Below are positions 32,482-41,781 of a stretch of DNA of 64,000 nt, in pieces; the first letter of the stretch is position 1, and every line of letters begins with the position of its first letter. Origin of the DNA: Lysinibacillus sp. KCTC 33748 (GTDB lineage Bacteria > Bacillota > Bacilli > Bacillales_A > Planococcaceae); assembly GCF_002237755.1 (NCBI RefSeq), contig NZ_MWSJ01000005.1:124001-188000 (forward strand), in the 5' to 3' direction. Both the position numbers and the translations under genes were made by a program. Below the pieces are notes generated by a model. It ran no database searches. It saw only the letters and a program-made list of their open reading frames with translations, and had not been told where the DNA came from.

Positions 32482-33345
32482 ATGAAAAAAGTACTTTTTA
32501 TCTCCATGCTTTTAAGTTTCAGTATAATAAGTGCATGCTCTGATAAAGAAGAAAAACCCAATGTGCCGAGCAAGCCACAAGAGGCGCAAGAATCTAACGT
32601 GCCGAGCAAGCCGCAAGAGGAACAAGAATCTAACGTGCCAAACAAGTCACAAGAAGAGCATCAATCAAACGAAAATCAGGAACCGTCCAAAACAAATAAG
32701 GGAAACACAGAAGCATCTCTTACACAGGCGGGTGTACTAAAAAATATTAAGAACCAGCTTAAAGCTAATTTATCTATAACTTTACCAAAAGGGCTACCGA
32801 TAACAGAAGGTACATTTTTAACTGCAACAACGAAGGCTGAAGCTAACCAAGTTGAAATACTATTTTTTGAAAGTAAAAAGTATTTGCCAATCAATGATCC
32901 GAAGCTTAAAAATTCACAGTCAGCTACTGCTATTGCAAGGCTGGTAGTAAAGCAATATCAGAATGCTAAAGAAGCAAATGAGCAAATTGCTTTTATGAAC
33001 TTCAGTCAAAATGGTGGTCAAGAGGTTGATCTTGGCTATAAAATTAAAGGTTATCAGGATGCAGGAGCTGGTTCTTTATGGACTGGTTGGAATGAGGGTA
33101 GATGGGCAATTGCGACACATACACGAACAGTCAATTCAGAAGCAGGTGTAAAACTTGCAAAACAGGCAGTCCAATTTCTAGAAACACATATGCTCCCAAT
33201 TCCAAAACAAAATGGTTTTGCGCGCTTAGATGTTTATGAATCAGGGAATTCAATTGTTTGGCAGGACGAAAAACTGGTCTATACGCTTGATTCAATCAAA
33301 GAGCCACTTAAAGCTCTTGAAATTGCCATAGCTTTTTACCATTAA
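32482..33345 (+). CDS. lipoprotein with PEVK-like repeat linker
   Basis: 287 residues. Lipobox I-S-A-C at 16-19 predicts lipidation at Cys19. Next comes a linker of three imperfect repeats, SNVPSKPQE(A/E)QE-type, about 10-11 residues each (residues about 25-60), probably spanning the cell wall. The C-terminal domain (about 75-287) has 'SITLPKGLPI', 'AIARLVVKQYQNAKEANEQI' and 'GSLWTGWNEGRWAIATHTRT'. The family is not recognised with certainty; similar lipoproteins are uncharacterised. The start follows a GGGGGCC-type site. It stands alone after the propeptide-like gene. Confidence 0.7.
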   Translation: MKKVLFISMLLSFSIISACSDKEEKPNVPSKPQEAQESNVPSKPQEEQESNVPNKSQEEHQSNENQEPSKTNKGNTEASLTQAGVLKNIKNQLKANLSITLPKGLPITEGTFLTATTKAEANQVEILFFESKKYLPINDPKLKNSQSATAIARLVVKQYQNAKEANEQIAFMNFSQNGGQEVDLGYKIKGYQDAGAGSLWTGWNEGRWAIATHTRTVNSEAGVKLAKQAVQFLETHMLPIPKQNGFARLDVYESGNSIVWQDEKLVYTLDSIKEPLKALEIAIAFYH

Positions 33346-33378
33346 CGAATCTTAATAGAATGCTATAACCCACTTAAT

Positions 33379-33395
33379 CTAACTAAATTAGTTAG
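33379..33395. repeat. palindrome, copy 2
   Basis: Core CTAACTAA / TTAGTTAG around one central A, so it is the reverse-oriented version of the copies at 31039 and 42490. One outer flank (GGTAA) is kept. Confidence 0.75.
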
Positions 33396-33414
33396 GTAAT
33401 GATGCTACGATAAA

Positions 33415-33442
33415 GCGCCTGTGGTTGAATCGACACAGGCGC
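33415..33442 (+). terminator. intrinsic terminator of the lipoprotein gene
   Basis: GCGCCTGTG / CACAGGCGC with a 10-nt loop, followed by ATTTTATG. Confidence 0.72.
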
Positions 33443-33733
33443 ATTTTATGTAAAAAGCTTATTTGGTATTGCCTATGAAATAGAACAACTTATAAATAGT
33501 TTCAGTACACCATTTTTGCTAATAGGTGAAGTTGCAGGGAAAATGATTTAAATTCCTAGTGCCATTACAGGAGTGGGTATTGCAGAACCAAGTTGGGATT
33601 TTGCAACATCAGAAAGTATGCTACAACACAAGATAATCCAACATATGTAAATATGAAGTAGTTTATTATACAGTAACGAATATGTATGTAAGGGGCAGTA
33701 CGACGTAAGCATACATAAGATTGGAGTAAATAA

Positions 33734-35044
33734 ATGAATACAGATGAAACTAAAAAAGGTACGATTAAATTTAGAAAAAGTCTAATTTTTAAAATGATTT
33801 TAGCTGTAGCTATCAGTTTATATATCAGTTCTCATATCTCAAATTTTATTAATGATCAAATTGATAAAGTAGATAAAATCAATGGTAGTCTTGAAGTTAC
33901 CATCAATACTTTTGTATCCTTATTTATTGGAACATTCATTATTTCTTTATGTACACGATTTATAGTTATTAAGCGAATTGACAAGGTATTAAATGCGATG
34001 ACATTTGCTGCTAAAGGTGACCTAACGATACGCCTTGAGGATAAATCTAAAGATGAAATTGGACAGTTATCCTATTATTTTAATAATATGATTGATAACA
34101 TAGAAACAGTGATTCAAAAGGCGAAGAAAGCTTCTTTGAAAGTATCGTCTTATACAGAGGAGTTTACATCAATTGCTGATCAAAATAGTTCCTCAGTTGA
34201 GAAAATAGCCAATTTCAATAAGGGAATCGTATCTGGATCAGATGTTCAGGTGAATAAAACGCTGATTTTATCAGAATCGTTTCAAGCTATTAATGAAGAA
34301 ATGAGAAATGTATCACATGCAGTACAAGCAGTTTCAGATGTAGCGGGTGAGACTAATTTAAAAGCTGATTTAGGGTTGTCATTAATTGAACTATCAATTG
34401 ATAAAATGAACACAATTAACGCTTCTGTAAAAGAATCAACGGATGTTGTCAATGCTTTAGGGGAAAAATCACAAGAAATTAGAACGATTTTAGAGCTTAT
34501 AACACGTATTACTTATCAAACAAACTTACTAGCAATAAATGCTTCTATTGAAGCAGCTCAAGCTGGTGAAGCAGGAAAAGGTTTTGCAGTGGTAGCTGAT
34601 AGGGTTAGAAAATTAGCAGAAGAAGCAGGGAAGGCTACGTATGATATCAAAATATTAATTGATGACATTCTAAGCAAAACATCTAGTGCTGTTAAATCGA
34701 TTAATAATGGTTCGCAATTTGTTGATGAAGGTAGAGAAGTAGTAGAACAATCAGGTGAAGCATTTAAAGACATTGTAGAGTATATTTATCAAATTAGCGT
34801 TGCTACAGATGAAGTCAAAAGTATTGTGCTAAATGTAAATAAACAAGCAAATAAAACCAATGAAGCAATTGTTGAAATTGCTGAAGTTGCAGAGGATACA
34901 TCTTCAAGCTTACAAATTATTGCATTATCGATCGAGCAACAAACAGCTTCTAATGAAGAAATAGCTAGTTATGCAAGTGTATTAGATAAAATGTCAAGTG
35001 ACATAATTGACGAAATCAGTAGGTTTAAAATTAAACATAACTAA
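33734..35044 (+). CDS. methyl-accepting chemotaxis protein with minimal sensor
   Basis: 436 residues. TM1 at about 17-34, then only about 25 outside residues, TM2 at about 58-80, a HAMP-like segment ('MTFAAKGDLTIRLEDKSKDE', about 93-112), then a coiled-coil signalling domain. The hairpin tip 'RITYQTNLLAINASIEAAQA' and 'GKGFAVVADRVRKLAEEAGK' is near-consensus for CheA/CheW contact. With no periplasmic ligand domain it likely senses a membrane or cytoplasmic state, or works through a partner. No che genes lie nearby. A strong terminator follows at 35146. Confidence 0.9.
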   Translation: MNTDETKKGTIKFRKSLIFKMILAVAISLYISSHISNFINDQIDKVDKINGSLEVTINTFVSLFIGTFIISLCTRFIVIKRIDKVLNAMTFAAKGDLTIRLEDKSKDEIGQLSYYFNNMIDNIETVIQKAKKASLKVSSYTEEFTSIADQNSSSVEKIANFNKGIVSGSDVQVNKTLILSESFQAINEEMRNVSHAVQAVSDVAGETNLKADLGLSLIELSIDKMNTINASVKESTDVVNALGEKSQEIRTILELITRITYQTNLLAINASIEAAQAGEAGKGFAVVADRVRKLAEEAGKATYDIKILIDDILSKTSSAVKSINNGSQFVDEGREVVEQSGEAFKDIVEYIYQISVATDEVKSIVLNVNKQANKTNEAIVEIAEVAEDTSSSLQIIALSIEQQTASNEEIASYASVLDKMSSDIIDEISRFKIKHN

Positions 35045-35145
35045 AGGTAGGTATAGTATTGCTTCGAAAATACATATTAAATGATATTTAAAAAAACTGA
35101 ATGCTAGATTCAAGGGCACTGAAAAAGTCCATATCCTCTCACATT

Positions 35146-35182
35146 GCGAGGTATTCAACGATTTAATCGTTGAATACCTCGC
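35146..35182 (+). terminator. intrinsic terminator
   Basis: 17-bp perfect stem GCGAGGTATTCAACGAT / ATCGTTGAATACCTCGC with a 3-nt loop, followed by TTTTTT. Confidence 0.92.
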
Positions 35183-35215
35183 TTTTTTCATTTGGCACTG
35201 TGATTCTACTGTTGT

Positions 35216-35338
35216 TTTCCGAAGCATTCCGCTCGCTTTCCGCGGACGGGCGATGAGCCTCCTCCTACGCTTCGCTTCGTGCGGGGTCTCGTCTGTCTCG
35301 CTTTCCCGCAGGAGTCGAGCGATGCTTCTCCAAACAAC
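35216..35338 (+). repeat. Bacillaceae-type GC-rich extragenic repeat
   Basis: A locally GC-rich block: CCGAAGCATTCCGCTCGCTT..., CGGACGGGCGATGAGCCTCC, GTGCGGGGTCTCGTCTGTCT, CCGCAGGAGTCGAGCGATGC. The word order CGCTTTCCGCGG ... GAGCCTCCTC ... GGGGTCTC ... CGCAGGAGTCGAGCG is the well-known dispersed repeat of Bacillus-related genomes. Ends are mutually complementary (GAAGCAT / ATGCTTC). Confidence 0.7.
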
Positions 35339-35509
35339 GCAATGTATCATACTATTATTTTAGAAGTAAATTGCCATTTCCTAACATATGGAAAAGTATC
35401 TATTCTTACAATTGAGTAAGAATAGAGAATAAATAGTTAGATAACAGTTATTCAAATATAAAGAATATCTAGTCTATAATTTAGACATCTAGTAAAAAGG
35501 AGAAAGAAA

Positions 35510-36027
35510 ATGAAAAAAATTATAAGTTTATTTTAGTTATCGCTATTTTTATAGGTATAGGATTCGGAGTAAAACGTTATATTCAAGGACCACCACAACC
35601 GGCCAATGGAATTTTAGTTATCAGTACAGAAGAAGATGTAAATAAAGTTAAGCAGGGATATAAAAATAAAACCAAACAAACTGATGATTACAAAGCGAAG
35701 TTCATCGTAACAAAAAAAGGTGAATCAGAACGTGAGTATATGGTTATTAACAAAACTACTGCTGAACAAGTAGTTAAGAAAGGAATTATTAGAGCAAGAT
35801 AAGAACCAGACAGTGTGTCTACCATTTCAGACCCTGTTAATGAAATTAAAGATTTACCTGGTTCACTAAATTTGTTCTATTCTATAAGTGATTATGATTT
35901 GATAGATAGCCAGATAGATTTGAATGGACAAATGATACTTGTAAGTTATATTAAGAATCAAATATGGGTCGGATATATGGCTTTGGATTTTGTTATTCTA
36001 AATGACAAAACTTACATAAAAGATTGA
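35510..36027 (+). pseudogene. broken gene for small anchored protein (frameshift plus stop)
   Basis: An ATG at 35510 after AAAGGAGAAAG runs into a 7-A tract. In the frame two bases on, the coding sequence is clean: a helix 'YKFILVIAIFIGIGFGVKRY', then 'QPANGILVISTEEDVNKVKQ', and so on to the TAA at 35800. One added A in the tract would join the ATG to it. In the same frame after the TAA the reading continues to 36027 ('SVSTISDPVNEIKDLPGSLN', '...VGYMALDFVI'). So a gene of about 172 codons seems interrupted twice. Alternatives are two short genes or a sequencing error in the A-tract. Confidence 0.55.
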
Positions 36028-36053
36028 GTTTTAATGATGAAAGGATGGGTCAT

Positions 36054-36773
36054 ATGGAAGTTGTACGCATGGAGAATATAGTGAAAAGTTATGGGGAAGG
36101 CAATAACAGGGTAGATGCATTAAAAGGAATTAATCTTTCTATTCAGCAAGGCGAGTTTGTCTCAATCGTCGGTGCTTCTGGTTCTGGTAAAAGTACTCTA
36201 CTTCATATTTTAGGTGGTTTGGACCACCCTAGTTCTGGGAAGGTATTCATTGGGGATAATGATATTTATAAATATTCAGATAATGAGCTGTCAGTATTCA
36301 GAAGAAGAAAAGTCGGGTTCATTTTTCAATTCTTTAATTTGCTACCGGTATTAAATGTCCAAGAAAATATTGCTTTACCTACGTTATTGGATAGTGAATC
36401 TATAGATATGGAGTATTTAAATGAAATCATTAATATCCTGGGGCTTCAAGAACGTAAGGATCACTTACCTTCCGAACTATCTGGAGGGCAACAGCAACGG
36501 GTTTCAATCGGCAGGGCGCTTATTAATCGTCCGCATTTGATACTTGCTGATGAGCCTACAGGTAATCTAGATACTCGAAATACGAAAGAAGTGATGGATT
36601 TATTTAGATTCACTGCAAAGAAATACAATCAAACCATTGTAATGATTACTCATGATCTAACGATAGCATCAGCTTCGGATCGGATTATCACTATACAAGA
36701 TGGTGAAATCATTTCTGACCAACGACTGACTGCGAAAGAGTCACTGACCGGAGGGAATGATTTTGATCAATAG
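36054..36773 (+). CDS. ABC transporter ATPase, MacB/LolD/BceA-type
   Basis: 239 residues from the ATG at 36054 (AAAGGA 8 bp upstream). Walker A '[11 protein letters not shown]', Q-loop '[16 protein letters not shown]', signature '[15 protein letters not shown]', Walker B '[12 protein letters not shown]', switch 'MITHD'. The 'FNLLP.LNV.ENI' and 'ADEPTGNLD' segments are typical of ATPases that drive FtsX-type permeases for peptide sensing, resistance or lipoprotein handling. It overlaps the permease gene (36757). With the following two-component genes it forms a four-gene module. Confidence 0.93.
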   Translation: MEVVRMENIVKSYGEGNNRVDALKGINLSIQQGEFVSIVGASGSGKSTLLHILGGLDHPSSGKVFIGDNDIYKYSDNELSVFRRRKVGFIFQFFNLLPVLNVQENIALPTLLDSESIDMEYLNEIINILGLQERKDHLPSELSGGQQQRVSIGRALINRPHLILADEPTGNLDTRNTKEVMDLFRFTAKKYNQTIVMITHDLTIASASDRIITIQDGEIISDQRLTAKESLTGGNDFDQ

Positions 36774-38736
36774 TTATAAGCAACTAGGTACTAAGTATTT
36801 AAAAGGGAATATGAAACGAACAATTTTGACCTTGGTTGGAATCGTACTCTCTGTAGCGTTAATTTCAACTATTGGTCTATATATGAAAGGATCTCAACTC
36901 GCTCGAATTGAGAACATGAAGAAATTAAACGGTGTTTCTTTTCATGTTGGTATTTCAGATTACGATGAAGAAATATTAAATAAAATCAGATTTAATCCCC
37001 AAGTTGAATCGTTTGGTTTAATGTCTGAAGGGGACATCTTTCCACTTGGAGAGGTTTCTGCGCAAATTAATTTCGCGGATCATCACGCCTTAAACTTTCT
37101 AACCTACAGTCTTCTGGATGGAAAATTACCAACCAATGCTCATGAAGCCGCTATCGATTCCTGGTTAATTCCTTCTATAAAAAAAGATCTCCGATTAGGT
37201 GATTCATTTGAACTGGATGGACAATCATATAAACTGGTCGGTTTACTAAATAATAGCGAGTTTACACAAAAAAATAAACAGGGGAGATTATTAACGTATA
37301 AAAGCGAGTTTGCTATTGGAGAGGGAAGGATATTAATAGAAATTAACGAGAAGGCAGATTTTAATGAGGTTTTAGACGAATTAAACTCAATTACTGAAGA
37401 CAATAACATTGCTATTAATACTGATTTGATTCGAGCTTTGAAACCGGAATCGGATCAATCGATTTTGGCTATTCTAGTAGTTGTAGTTAGCATTGTTGTA
37501 ATTACGACAATTGTTGTTATTTATAACGCTTTTCAAATCAGTATCGTAGAGCGAATGAAGCAGTTCGGCTTGTTGAGAAGCATCGGTGCTACACGAAAAC
37601 AAATTCGACAAATTGTCATGAAAGAAGCTGCGGTTCTTGCTTTCATAGCCATACCAATTGGGATTGTATGCAGCTTATTGGCGCTTGCTATTCTCCAAGC
37701 TTTTTTCTGGATTTTATTAGACAAAGGCTCATATTCCTTTTTCAATATTGATTGGAAGATAGTATTTACTAGTTCGATTCTTACTCTGATAGCTGTATTA
37801 GTGTCCAGTTACTACCCCGCCTTTTTCGCAGGAAGAATATCACCATTGTTGGCAATTAGCAGTAGATTGTCAATAAAAAAAGAGAGAATCAAAAAACAAA
37901 ATAATAAAGTGCTAAGAAAGCCTTTTTCGTTCCCATTAAGTATGGCCATTAAAAATGTAAAAAGAAATAAAAATCGTTATGTCGTTACTATTTTATCAAT
38001 CATTATAAGTAGTGTATTGTTTATTACTTTTTCATCTTTAATGAACATCGCATTATCATCCAAACTTGTGAACGATCCGTCCGAATCGGATCTTACAATC
38101 TATTTACAAGCAGAAAATAATGTTTCTTCTGAAAATCTGGAAGTTTTAGAACAATTAAAGTTGATTAAAAATGTATCCGAGGTTTCCGAACAAGACTTAA
38201 GTATTAAGATTGAATTGAAGGATACAAATCAATCTATCGCGACTGTTGAAGACATCCAGAAGACTATTGGAAAAAAACACGATATTGCAGTGGTCAATAA
38301 CTTTGAAGAGAATAAAGCCAAAAATGAAGAAGCTCTCACCATCAAAGTTCTTGTATATGCTTTTATTGTGGTCGTTTCTTTAATTGGCAGTTTAAATATA
38401 CTTAATACAATTACTATAAGTATCATGATTAGACGGAAAGAGCTGGCTGCATTAAAATCCATAGGCATGTCCCAAAGAGATTTGAAAAAAATGATTATTT
38501 ATGAAGCATTGATTTACGGTTTTTCTGGAAGCTTGCAAGGTATTTTTTACGGTTGTATACTTTCATATGTTATATACACGGCTGCATCGGGTCACTTTCA
38601 TGTTGAATGGTCGATTCCCTATAATGCTTGTATCATTACGTTTGCTGCAGCTTTGTTAATCAGTTATTTATCTGTTCTGCTACCGCTGAGAAGAGTCCAA
38701 CAGGATAATATTATAGATATGATAAAAGAAGAGTAA
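36757..38736 (+). CDS. ABC permease with two FtsX domains
   Basis: About 659 residues. TM1 (about 20-42), a large extracytoplasmic domain (about 45-225), three helices of the first FtsX unit (about 228-345, with 'QISIVERMKQFGLLRSIGAT'), another TM (about 408-428), a smaller outer domain (about 430-520), then the second FtsX unit ('ISIMIRRKELAALKSIGMSQ'). Eight helices and two outer domains fit MacB-like/YknZ-type mechanotransmission permeases more than ten-helix BceB. The ATG at 36757 is one base after GGAGGG; the TTG at 36763 is better spaced and may be the real start. Confidence 0.9.
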   Translation: MILINSYKQLGTKYLKGNMKRTILTLVGIVLSVALISTIGLYMKGSQLARIENMKKLNGVSFHVGISDYDEEILNKIRFNPQVESFGLMSEGDIFPLGEVSAQINFADHHALNFLTYSLLDGKLPTNAHEAAIDSWLIPSIKKDLRLGDSFELDGQSYKLVGLLNNSEFTQKNKQGRLLTYKSEFAIGEGRILIEINEKADFNEVLDELNSITEDNNIAINTDLIRALKPESDQSILAILVVVVSIVVITTIVVIYNAFQISIVERMKQFGLLRSIGATRKQIRQIVMKEAAVLAFIAIPIGIVCSLLALAILQAFFWILLDKGSYSFFNIDWKIVFTSSILTLIAVLVSSYYPAFFAGRISPLLAISSRLSIKKERIKKQNNKVLRKPFSFPLSMAIKNVKRNKNRYVVTILSIIISSVLFITFSSLMNIALSSKLVNDPSESDLTIYLQAENNVSSENLEVLEQLKLIKNVSEVSEQDLSIKIELKDTNQSIATVEDIQKTIGKKHDIAVVNNFEENKAKNEEALTIKVLVYAFIVVVSLIGSLNILNTITISIMIRRKELAALKSIGMSQRDLKKMIIYEALIYGFSGSLQGIFYGCILSYVIYTAASGHFHVEWSIPYNACIITFAAALLISYLSVLLPLRRVQQDNIIDMIKEE

Positions 38737-38821
38737 TACCTATGACCTGGCTACTTATAGTCAGGTTATTCTGATTTGGTGGTAAATGTTAATATGGAGT
38801 GAGAGGAAGGAGAAGATATAT

Positions 38822-39520
38822 TTGAATAAAATACTACTTGTAGAAGACGATGAAGCGCTCGGTCTAGCCATTGAATTTTCATTAAGAAATGAAAGGTATG
38901 AGGTGATTAGAGCCACTAGTGTAAAAGAAGCGAAAAGCCAATTTAATGATAATACTTTTGACTTGGCTATTTTAGATATCAACCTTCCAGATGGAAATGG
39001 TTATGATTTATGCTTACACTTCAAAAACCAAAATAATGCAACAGCTATTATTTTTTTAACGGCTCTTGATGAAGAAGCAAATGTGGTAATGGGGCTAGAT
39101 ATAGGCGGAGATGATTATATAACAAAACCTTTTCGAGTTAGAGAACTTATGTCGAGAGTAAGAGTGCAATTACGCAAACAAGCTAGGGTGGAAGAAATCT
39201 CAATGATTTTAATATCTGAAAATATAAAAGTGGATATGAACCAAGTAAAGGTATATAAAAATCAAGGAATTGTTTCATTAACAAGCTTAGAATATAAGCT
39301 TTTGTTAACTTTTATGAAAAACGCTCACAAAATATTAGAAAGAGATGAAATCCTACTGAAAATAACAGAAGAAGATGATGTTTTTTTTGGTGAAAATACG
39401 TTATCTGTATACATAATGCGTTTAAGAGAAAAAATTGAAGATGACCCCAAAAATCCTCAGTTTATCATTACTAAAAGAGGATTAGGATATCATTGGGATA
39501 AGGATGTGAACCGAGAATAG
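38822..39520 (+). CDS. OmpR-family response regulator of the ABC module
   Basis: 232 residues from a TTG at 38822 with GGAAGGAG upstream. Receiver: acidic pair in 'VEDDE', phospho-acceptor Asp52 in 'AILDINLPDG', Lys in 'DYITKPFRVREL'. Winged helix: 'VSLTSLEYKLLLTFMKN', 'ENTLSVYIMRLREKIE', 'FIITKRGLGYHWD'. It is immediately followed by its kinase (TAGATG junction). It probably controls the upstream ABC genes in response to a transported or sensed peptide. Confidence 0.93.
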   Translation: MNKILLVEDDEALGLAIEFSLRNERYEVIRATSVKEAKSQFNDNTFDLAILDINLPDGNGYDLCLHFKNQNNATAIIFLTALDEEANVVMGLDIGGDDYITKPFRVRELMSRVRVQLRKQARVEEISMILISENIKVDMNQVKVYKNQGIVSLTSLEYKLLLTFMKNAHKILERDEILLKITEEDDVFFGENTLSVYIMRLREKIEDDPKNPQFIITKRGLGYHWDKDVNRE

Positions 39521-40759
39521 ATGATGAAAAATACCGAATTGAAAGGTTATATGATAATACTGGTGGTTTTATTTTCTCTATTTATGGTTTATCAGTTAAT
39601 TTCACATCAAATATTTTACAATCATTTAAAAATGGATTCTATTACAGCCTGGGGAGAAATATCCGCCAAATTGATTGAACAAAATCCTGAGAATGAAGCA
39701 GAAATTATGAAAGTTTTAACAAGTAATTCTTCTGATTCAAGTGAGTATCAGGAGAAAGGGAGAGAAATCTTTAGACAGTATGGATTATACGAAGATTTGG
39801 AAACGAAATTTTTTCCACTTTTAAATAACCATATTTCTAGCTTTAATCAAACAATATTATGGGGAATGATTTGTTTCGGATTAATACTGTTTCTAGCAAA
39901 CTATATACAATACAAGATTATTTTCAATAAAATTAAGCAACTTACATCAACTGCTAAGAAAATAATTGATGGAGATTACTCAGTTACAATAAATGAAAAT
40001 AAAGAAGGAGAAATCGCCAAATTAGCTGTTTCATTCCGCTCTATGAAAGACATAATTAGAAAAAATATGAAGGATTTACTTGGTGAGAAGGAATTTTTAG
40101 GACAAATGTTGCAAGACATATCCCATCAATTAAAAACGCCACTTTCAACTATATCAATCTATAATGAAATGTTATTGAATGAAGACTTGCCCCGTCAACA
40201 ACAAGTTCAATTATTGCAAAATAATGAAATTCAAATCTCCAGAATGAATGTCTTGATTCAAAACTTGTTAAAAGTAGCGAAAATTGATGCCAAAGCTGTT
40301 TCATTTGATAAAGAATCTTTAAACTTGGTGGAGACCATTCATGAAGTTTTGAATCGTTTGGAAAATATAATCAATGAAAGGAATTTGTCAATTGACTGGG
40401 ACGGGACGGAGGAAGTAGTGGTTACCCACGATAAATTATGGATGCAAGAAGCTTTGATGAACTTGCTAAAGAATGCGATTGAGCATTCCAAACCTGATGA
40501 TACAATCACAATTCAAGTTAATGATACACCGATTTATACAGAGCTCATAATTCAAGATTTTGGAGAAGGGATTGCTGCTGAAGACTTACCAAATATCTTT
40601 AATCGGTTCTACAAAGCAAGCACTTCTAAAAAACATGACTCGACTGGGATTGGCTTGGCTTTAACTAAAGCGATTATTGAAGCGCATCATGCCTTGATTA
40701 AAGTTGAAAGTGAGAAAAATGTTTATACAAAGTTTACAATTACCTTTATAAAATTCTAA
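39521..40759 (+). CDS. sensor histidine kinase of the ABC module
   Basis: 412 residues. TM1 at about 9-29, an outer region of about 85 residues, TM2 at about 112-132, HAMP-like linker, HisKA with His202 in 'QDISHQLKTPLS', N-box 'LMNLLKNAIEH', G1 'DFGEGI', F 'NIFNRFYKA', G2 'GIGLALTKAII'. The outer domain makes it unlike the intramembrane-sensing BceS kinases. A 46-bp stretch of this gene (40427-40472) is copied exactly at 44210-44255. Confidence 0.92.
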   Translation: MMKNTELKGYMIILVVLFSLFMVYQLISHQIFYNHLKMDSITAWGEISAKLIEQNPENEAEIMKVLTSNSSDSSEYQEKGREIFRQYGLYEDLETKFFPLLNNHISSFNQTILWGMICFGLILFLANYIQYKIIFNKIKQLTSTAKKIIDGDYSVTINENKEGEIAKLAVSFRSMKDIIRKNMKDLLGEKEFLGQMLQDISHQLKTPLSTISIYNEMLLNEDLPRQQQVQLLQNNEIQISRMNVLIQNLLKVAKIDAKAVSFDKESLNLVETIHEVLNRLENIINERNLSIDWDGTEEVVVTHDKLWMQEALMNLLKNAIEHSKPDDTITIQVNDTPIYTELIIQDFGEGIAAEDLPNIFNRFYKASTSKKHDSTGIGLALTKAIIEAHHALIKVESEKNVYTKFTITFIKF

Positions 40760-41168
40760 ATTTTTTAAAATTATATCATATCGAGGAGTCGCTCCCTTTG
40801 ATAGAATCCATATCACCTTGTCTGATACTTCAGAAAAGGATATTTCTGAAAAAAACGTATGCAATGTAGACGGTAGAGTTAGTTTTTTGTTCAACTAACA
40901 GGTGGTTAGTTGAAGAAGGTTCATTTAATTGATCAAACTTTTTAAGGAATGTTCATTCAAAAAGAAAAGAATCCATTTTGATTAATCTCTTTATTAAAAT
41001 GGATTTTTTATTTACTGTAAAATCTGTGTTTGTCATTATTTTGTAAAATTTTAGAAAAATGTACATTCAATGGCTTGATAATTTGTATAAAATGGTTTAT
41101 ATTGATATCAAATGATATATTTATCTATCAAAAATAATCACTTTATACAAATAAGGGAGAGATTCACA
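40760..41168. other. intergenic
   Basis: A terminator, AATCCATTTT / AAAATGGATT (40970-41005) with a T-tail, is the only clear feature. An imperfect dyad AACTAACAGGTGGTTAGTT (about 40896-40915) lies after the kinase. Confidence 0.5.
40970..41005 (+). terminator. intrinsic terminator
   Basis: 10-bp stem AATCCATTTT / AAAATGGATT with a 16-nt loop and TTTTATTT after it. Confidence 0.7.
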
Positions 41169-41744
41169 ATGGAAAAAGGCTTGTCAGCGTTGAAGGAAGC
41201 GAGATTTAATGCAATTCTTGATGCGGCTACTATATTGCTTGTTGAAAATCCTACTGCTTCGATGAATGAAATTGCGGAATATGCGGGAATTGGCATTGCT
41301 ACACTTCATCGCTACGTCGAAAGCAGAGAGAAATTGATGCTGTTCTTGGGCCATCGGGCTATACAACTGGTAAGTGATACCGTAAACCAGATTCCACTGG
41401 ATGAGGAAAGAAGCGAAAACTATATCCCTGAACTCATTGAAGCGTTAATCCCCATAGGTGACAAAATCTATTTTCTAGGTCATGATGCATCTGTATTTAA
41501 CAACAAAGAATTAGGTGAAGCCGAAGAGAAGCTGAGGGAACCCATACGACGCGTTATTGAGCTGTTGCAACAAAGAGGTTACTTTCAGCAAACGGTTAGC
41601 AGCGAATGGATTTTGAATACGCTTTATGCCCTACTTTTCCATACATGGGAACAGGTACATGAAGGTAATGTGCCTAAAAAATCCGCTGCAGAGCTTTTTT
41701 TAAATACGTTTTATTATGGCTTCAAAGCTAAGGATGATAATTAA
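41169..41744 (+). CDS. TetR/AcrR-family regulator
   Basis: 191 residues from the ATG at 41169 (AGGGAGAG upstream; earlier in-frame starts lack one). The helix-turn-helix is 'ASMNEIAEYAGIGIATLHRYVESREKL', about residues 30-56, near-consensus for TetR_N; the rest is a helical ligand domain. It precedes a GNAT gene by 37 bp in the same direction and probably autoregulates the pair. A palindrome copy lies downstream (42490), but no TetR-like dyad was seen in the immediate promoter. Confidence 0.9.
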   Translation: MEKGLSALKEARFNAILDAATILLVENPTASMNEIAEYAGIGIATLHRYVESREKLMLFLGHRAIQLVSDTVNQIPLDEERSENYIPELIEALIPIGDKIYFLGHDASVFNNKELGEAEEKLREPIRRVIELLQQRGYFQQTVSSEWILNTLYALLFHTWEQVHEGNVPKKSAAELFLNTFYYGFKAKDDN

Positions 41745-41781
41745 CATCAATAATATAAAAAGAGAAAAGGAGTGCTAGGAA

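Larger units (their letters stand above)
33346..33733. other. intergenic with palindrome, terminator and unidentified remnant
   Basis: Contains the palindrome copy at 33379 and the terminator at 33415-33442. From about 33460 to 33650 there are open but start-less stretches (for example 'STPFLLIGEVAGKMI') that look like gene debris; no family could be named. Confidence 0.4.
35045..35509. other. intergenic with terminator and GC-richer repeat
   Basis: Contains the terminator at 35146-35182 and the extragenic repeat at 35216-35338. No gene is seen. Confidence 0.5.

Noticed and set aside
32562-32660. Tandem DNA repeat as a separate element
   Set aside because: It is simply the repeated linker of the lipoprotein, so it is described within that gene.
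36054-40759. A classical BceAB-RS bacitracin module
   Set aside because: The permease has two outer domains and about eight helices, and the kinase has a real extracytoplasmic domain, unlike BceB/BceS.
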